64,000 nucleotides of DNA from Saccharothrix sp. NRRL B-16348 (GTDB lineage Bacteria; Actinomycetota; Actinomycetes; Mycobacteriales; Pseudonocardiaceae), in assembly GCF_001280085.1 (NCBI RefSeq), contig NZ_LGED01000203.1, positions 17,704-81,703 on the forward strand. Reading direction: 5' to 3'. Each line of letters begins with the position of its first letter. Within the stretch, counting starts at the first letter, position 1. A model generated the notes under the pieces. That model made no database searches, was not told where the DNA came from, and worked only from the letters and a program-made list of their open reading frames with translations. Made by a program: the position numbers and the translations under genes. Shown one piece after another: positions 61,021-64,000 of this stretch.

Positions 61021-61593
61021 TCAGGCCTCCGGGTGGGGTGTTTCGCGGTGCCCGAGCGCGTCGAGGCAGGTGGCGATGATGTGGGGCCGCCAAGCGGTCT
61101 TCTCGCCCGCGTGGTTCGCGGCCAGGCTGAGCACGGCCAGGGCGCTGAGCACGCCGATAACGCGGACCAACCGTTCGGTGTCGGGAGAGTCGAGTTCGAC
61201 GCCGAACACGGCGAGGGGGTGCTGGGCCAACGCGTCCAGCCGGCGCCCGTCCGGGTCCTCGGCGCCGAGGTGGCTGATCACACGGGACTCCAGCGCGACC
61301 AGTCCGGGGCGGTCGAGGGCGAAGTCGACCAGCAACTCCACGGCCCGCCGGTCCCGCGCCGGGCCTGCGGGCACCCGCATGGCCTGCTCGAACAGCTCGC
61401 GGCTGTACTCGCGGCCGACCGCCCGTGCGGCCTCGAACAGCGCTTCCTTGCTCGGGTAGTGGTGCAGCAGCCCCGCCTTCGACAACCCGACCGCGTCTGC
61501 CAGGTCCTTCAGCGACGTGTGGTCGAACCCGTGCTGGGCGAACAGACCTGCCACGCGGTCGAGCAACTGGTCCTCGGTCAACGTGCGTGCCAT
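61021..61593 (-). CDS. TetR family transcriptional regulator
   Basis: 190 residues from ATG 61593 (GTG 61602 also possible). HTH: EDQLLDRVAGLFAQHGFDHTSLKDLADAVGLSKAGLLHHYPSKEALFEAARAVG. The C-terminal domain is helical with TetR_C_11-like features (LEQAMRVPAGPA; SRVISHLGAEDPD; LDRPGLVAL). First gene of a two-gene operon with the MMPL exporter, so it probably represses the pump. Two near-palindromes 20 bp apart lie just upstream. Confidence 0.92.
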   Translation of the reverse strand: MARTLTEDQLLDRVAGLFAQHGFDHTSLKDLADAVGLSKAGLLHHYPSKEALFEAARAVGREYSRELFEQAMRVPAGPARDRRAVELLVDFALDRPGLVALESRVISHLGAEDPDGRRLDALAQHPLAVFGVELDSPDTERLVRVIGVLSALAVLSLAANHAGEKTAWRPHIIATCLDALGHRETPHPEA

Positions 61594-61611
61594 ATCCCCC
61601 ACGGTACGCCG

Positions 61612-61652
61612 CTACCAACCGATTCGGTCGGTAAGCCGACCGATCCGGTAGG
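61612..61652. promoter_or_regulatory. Tandem TetR operators
   Basis: ACCGA-T-TCGGT (61619-61629) and ACCG-ATC-CGGT (61639-61649) are dyads exactly 20 bp apart, and CGGTCGG-TAAG-CCGACCG spans their junction; the outer ends CTACC and GGTAG also match. This suits two TetR dimers on one face of the helix upstream of the repressor-exporter operon. Confidence 0.8.
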
Positions 61653-62130
61653 TGTGCTCCGTCACCATGACAGCCGGCGGTCCCGCCACGTCCACATCAG
61701 CCGCGACCCGGGTTGATGGCACAGCGGATCCATGGGCACCTACATGAACAACCGGGTCCACAAAGGATGATCAACCAGCGCGGGCGTCAACCAGCCCGAC
61801 GGCCAAGCCGGTTCTGAGACCACCAGAAGGCCACCACGGGAGAATCCACGGAAAGCCGAGGAAGCTCGCTCAACCAACCCGCTTCAGCCGGCAACCGCCC
61901 CAGCATGGCGCCACGACTTCCGTCCGCGTTCCCATGCGGACCGCGTCGGCCGCGAAGTACCTGCTCGACGTGCGAGTTCTATTTGAACGACCGCGCAGCG
62001 CGCCTGGACTGACAAGCATGTCCGTCATGCCGACCTCCAGCGAGGACCCGAAGGGATACGCACGCCACCGGTTCACCGACTACAACCCGCACCCGTCCCG
62101 GCACCCGACGAGCCGACAGGCAGCACGAGC

Positions 62131-62167
62131 TCGGCCCCCGACCAGCGGACTGCCGGTCGGGGGCCGA
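62131..62167. terminator. Hairpin
   Basis: TCGGCCCCCGACC and GGTCGGGGGCCGA, perfect 13-bp arms with an 11-base loop. No flanking gene explains it. Confidence 0.6.
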
Positions 62168-62295
62168 ATCGAAGTGTGTTGCGATGTGCCCCCGGCGGGA
62201 GCACCAAAGGATGGAAACAGTGCTGACCAGCGGTTTCGTACCGGCAGTCTGGTGGTCGAGTCGTCGTTCGGGCTGTCCGCGCCCGAGTAGCGCCC

Positions 62296-62324
62296 GTGGG
62301 GCGGGGCGCACGGTCCCGCCCCAC
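62296..62324. terminator. Hairpin
   Basis: GTGGGGCGGG and CCCGCCCCAC, perfect 10-bp arms with a nine-base loop, directly after an open frame that stops at 62290. Confidence 0.6.
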
Positions 62325-62371
62325 CTGGGGTATTGCCTCTCAAGCCAGAAGTCTGTCGCGCCGAGTGCTAC

Positions 62372-62407
62372 GGCCTGGCCGGAGGAGAGGACGACTCCGG
62401 CCAGGCC
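62372..62407 (-). terminator. Hairpin terminator after DUF6188 gene
   Basis: GGCCTGGCCGGAG and CTCCGGCCAGGCC, perfect 13-bp arms with a 10-base loop, 79 bp downstream of the minus-strand stop at 62486. Confidence 0.75.
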
Positions 62408-62485
62408 GCGCGGGGTCCCCTCCGCCCGGTCCCCGCCACGGGCAACGACACCCAGTCGTAGCGGACCGCTCGACGTCGACCAACC

Positions 62486-62914
62486 TCAGGTCGCCTCCTC
62501 GTACCACAGCGCCAAGGCGGCGCCCGGAGTGGACACGACCAGCAGCCTGGCCGGACCGGACAGCATCCACGGCTCGTACTCCTGCGAACTGTCGACGACG
62601 AGCTTGCTGCCGTCGTCGAAGGACGCCGTCAGGCGTCCGTCGTCGAAGGCGAGCGCCTCCACCACCGACGTGCGGGTGCAGGCGAGCACCGGGCCCAACC
62701 CTGTCGGGTCGGTCTGCGGGCGCAGCACGACCTCGATGCCCTCGGCCGACACGAAGACGAAGTCCTCCTCGACCCGCAGGTCGTAGACCCCGTCCGGGGA
62801 GTCAAAGCTGAAGGTCAACGCGTAGTCGACGCGGCAGTGGACGATGGGCAGCCCGGCTACGGGCAGGCGCCAAGCCTGGCCTGCCCGGACCAAACCTCCG
62901 GTTACCGGGGCCAC
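62486..62914 (-). CDS. DUF6188 family protein
   Basis: 142 residues from GTG 62914. Blocks: LPIVHCRVDYALTFSFDSPDGVYDLRVEEDF, DGRLTASFDDGSKLVVDSSQEYEPWMLSGPARLLVVSTPGAALALW. These match small DUF6188 proteins, which are frequent next to polymorphic toxins and may be immunity proteins; this is not proven. Its start overlaps the remnant upstream by 13 bp. Confidence 0.72.
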   Translation of the reverse strand: MAPVTGGLVRAGQAWRLPVAGLPIVHCRVDYALTFSFDSPDGVYDLRVEEDFVFVSAEGIEVVLRPQTDPTGLGPVLACTRTSVVEALAFDDGRLTASFDDGSKLVVDSSQEYEPWMLSGPARLLVVSTPGAALALWYEEAT

Positions 62915-63301
62915 GACGGCCAGTATCCCCGGTACTCGGAGAAGATGTGCGTGTCGGGCTTGAGCCCGAGCATCCGTCGCGTCGACCTACGGTGCCCGTG
63001 CCTGTCCGGCGCGCGGATATACCCGTCGAACACGTAGTCACCTGGCGTCGGGCTCGACCGGAAGGCGGCGGACCACGCCGGTTCTCCGCCCGCCTCGAGT
63101 TCGGCGGCTTCGATCACTTTGCATCGGTGGCGCCGTGAAGGGGTGGTGAGCGGTGGCGCGAATGGTCCTGGTGCCGTCGGTGGTCGTGACGGTGAGGTCG
63201 ACCGCGATCCACGACCACGCCCTCATTGGAGGTGAGGCCGGCACACGACAGGTCCTTGCCACCTGTGCAGGTTCTTCAGTGCATTTTCCCCTCGGCGACA
63301 C
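62902..63301 (-). pseudogene. Frameshifted remnant of a Hint-domain toxin
   Basis: Two overlapping frames together give a Hint (intein-like protease) end: RAWSWIAVDLTVTTTDGTRTIRATAHHPF in one frame (63150-63225 or so), then after a shift near 63118 VIEAAELEAGGEPAW, where intact Hint domains read EAAELRPGD after HPF plus a few residues. The first and last parts of a Hint protein are missing. The remaining piece (FRSSPTPGDYVFDGYIRAPD) is not recognised. Read as a decayed copy from the toxin locus; the shift could also be a sequencing error. Confidence 0.45.
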
Positions 63302-63527
63302 CGATCGCCCAGATCATAAACGTGACCGGAACGTCACCCCGATGGGGGTTCACACTCACAACTGCATCGCTCCATGACCCACCGTCCGGAACCGAGATAG
63401 CCAAGACCGCCTCGTTCGAACGCCATGCAGTGTCTCGAAATTCGAGCACATGTTCACCTGAAGTGACATCCTGGAAATCAATCACTTCAACTTCCCTACC
63501 GCCGAACGATTCCCTCATCCACTCCAC
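63276..63527 (-). CDS. Putative immunity protein
   Basis: 83 residues from GTG 63527 (ATG 63518 also possible), starting 6 bp after the toxin stop. Small, acidic, soluble, with short beta-like blocks (REVEVIDFQDV, HVLEFRDTAW, VVSVNPHRGDVPVTFMIW). I do not recognise the family. Position directly behind a toxin end, small size and the lower GC than neighbours suggest an immunity protein; inferred by context. Confidence 0.55.
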   Translation of the reverse strand: MEWMRESFGGREVEVIDFQDVTSGEHVLEFRDTAWRSNEAVLAISVPDGGSWSDAVVSVNPHRGDVPVTFMIWAIGVAEGKMH

Positions 63528-63533
63528 CCTTCG

Positions 63534-64000
63534 TCAGTCCAGAAACCCGGAGAACGTACCGTCCGTCGAGAACCGGGCGCCGATACCTCCGCTGGGGAGG
63601 CAAACATCGATGGCATCCCGCCAAACCCCACCGATCCTGCCATGCCCGTGCATGACGACCGAGCCCGGGTTGGTCAGAATATCGTCCAATACGTCGCGAC
63701 CGAGCGCGTTCCAAGCCCCCGGGTTCTGTTTCCCGGAAGGGGTTGGCCACTGCCCGGCGTTCGTCTTGCGTCCAGCGTGCTTTGTCAACGCATTGCCGGC
63801 CATCTCAAATTCACCCCTCTTGTCCTTGGGATCCAGCTTCCGACCCGAGCCAGAAGCAAAATCCAAGTCCAGATTGACCTTGTTGGCCTTCGCCGCCGCC
63901 TGCGCGGCGTCGACGCCCGCTTCGACGGCGTTCGCGGCGAGTTTGGCGCCCTTGCCCAGCGGGATGAAGCCGATGACGGCCATGCCGCACGCCGCGGTGA
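63534..64000 (-). CDS. C-terminal end of a polymorphic toxin (gene runs out of window)
   Basis: 155 residues are readable; the frame is open to the window edge, so the true start is outside. First comes a hydrophobic pre-toxin stretch (MAVIGFIPLGKGAKLAANAVEAGVDAAQA), typical of the segment before toxin domains in Rhs, LXG or T7SS toxins. Then FEMAGNALTKHAGRK, WPTPSGKQNPGAWNALG, VLDDILTNPG and the end ARFSTDGTFSGFLD, a layout common in nuclease-type toxin C-termini with a conserved Lys-His. I cannot name the toxin class. Confidence 0.6.
   Translation of the reverse strand, partial: TAACGMAVIGFIPLGKGAKLAANAVEAGVDAAQAAAKANKVNLDLDFASGSGRKLDPKDKRGEFEMAGNALTKHAGRKTNAGQWPTPSGKQNPGAWNALGRDVLDDILTNPGSVVMHGHGRIGGVWRDAIDVCLPSGGIGARFSTDGTFSGFLD

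Larger units (their letters stand above)
61653..62485. other. Long non-coding stretch with three hairpins
   Basis: 833 bp with no convincing gene; several short ORFs exist but with mixed codon-position GC. It holds three strong hairpins (separate entries). The 128 bp between the first two contains an open frame ending in SFGLSAPE directly before the second, which may be the end of a decayed gene. Confidence 0.55.

Noticed and set aside
61934..62290. 118-residue open frame in the hairpin-rich region
   Set aside because: Codon use is mixed and it runs through a perfect hairpin; only its end might be a gene relic.
62902..63117. 71-residue ORF as an independent immunity gene
   Set aside because: The VIEAAELEAGG start fits the continuation of the Hint remnant in another frame better than a gene start; no ribosome site.

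Overview
The window reads as chromosomal DNA of a high-GC actinomycete, most likely Pseudonocardiaceae (Saccharothrix, Lentzea or Actinosynnema type). Reasons: third codon positions are almost all G or C, GTG starts are common, there are many TetR-type regulators and ANTAR proteins, a four-S1-domain rpsA and a CoaE-GrpB fusion. The order uvrB - coaE - rpsA - polA - pdtaR is also the order found in mycobacteria. No rRNA, tRNA, CRISPR array, transposase or integrase was recognised.

1-8 kb: 5' part of uvrB, a DUF5685 protein with a very Cys-rich tail, two DUF402 paralogues, a coaE-GrpB fusion, a lipoprotein and rpsA. 7.5-20 kb: a methyltransferase and an acetyltransferase; a self-contained operon of ABC-like ATPase, YhgE/Pip membrane protein and TetR behind a 24-bp palindrome; a two-gene membrane locus that looks like a KAP P-loop NTPase cut in two and lacking its nucleotide-binding lysine; a reductase/kinase pair; a Gfo/Idh oxidoreductase; a divergent TetR/membrane-protein pair; a secreted alpha/beta hydrolase, an acetyltransferase and HxlR. 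20-31 kb: DoxX-like protein, a secreted two-repeat protein, polA, a thioesterase, a lipoprotein, a complete branched-chain amino-acid ABC operon (livK-H-M-G-F) and the ANTAR regulator pdtaR.

31-49 kb: an unknown protein, a ThDP enzyme, DinB, a secreted protease facing a secreted phospholipase-type enzyme, a CoA-binding protein, an MFS exporter behind a MerR-like palindrome, RidA, a hydrolase, a membrane-anchored NACHT NTPase, a YkgJ-pentapeptide fusion coupled to recQ, an AAA ATPase, an AraC regulator and a secreted dioxygenase with a carbohydrate-binding module. 49-54.7 kb: a previously unmarked 50-residue ORF, then GAF-ANTAR regulator, cold-shock protein and acyl desaturase in series (a plausible cold/membrane-fluidity cluster), a TPR protein and a small Cys-rich protein.

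54.7-64 kb: a four-gene type VII secretion-type cassette (EspC-like protein, T7SS-signal protein, LpqN-like protein, YbaB-like protein), an Rrf2/NAD(P)-reductase divergent pair, an MMPL exporter with its TetR and tandem operators, about 0.8 kb of non-coding DNA with three strong hairpins, then the right edge: a DUF6188 protein, a frameshifted Hint-domain remnant, a putative immunity gene and the 3' end of a polymorphic toxin gene that runs out of the window.

Best candidates for something undescribed are the split, degenerate KAP pair (12553-14320), the ATPase/Pip/TetR operon with a His in place of the Walker A Lys (9407-12549), the membrane NACHT protein (40227-42227), the Cys-tailed DUF5685 protein and the toxin/immunity edge. 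All functions are read from sequence motifs; no database search was possible.
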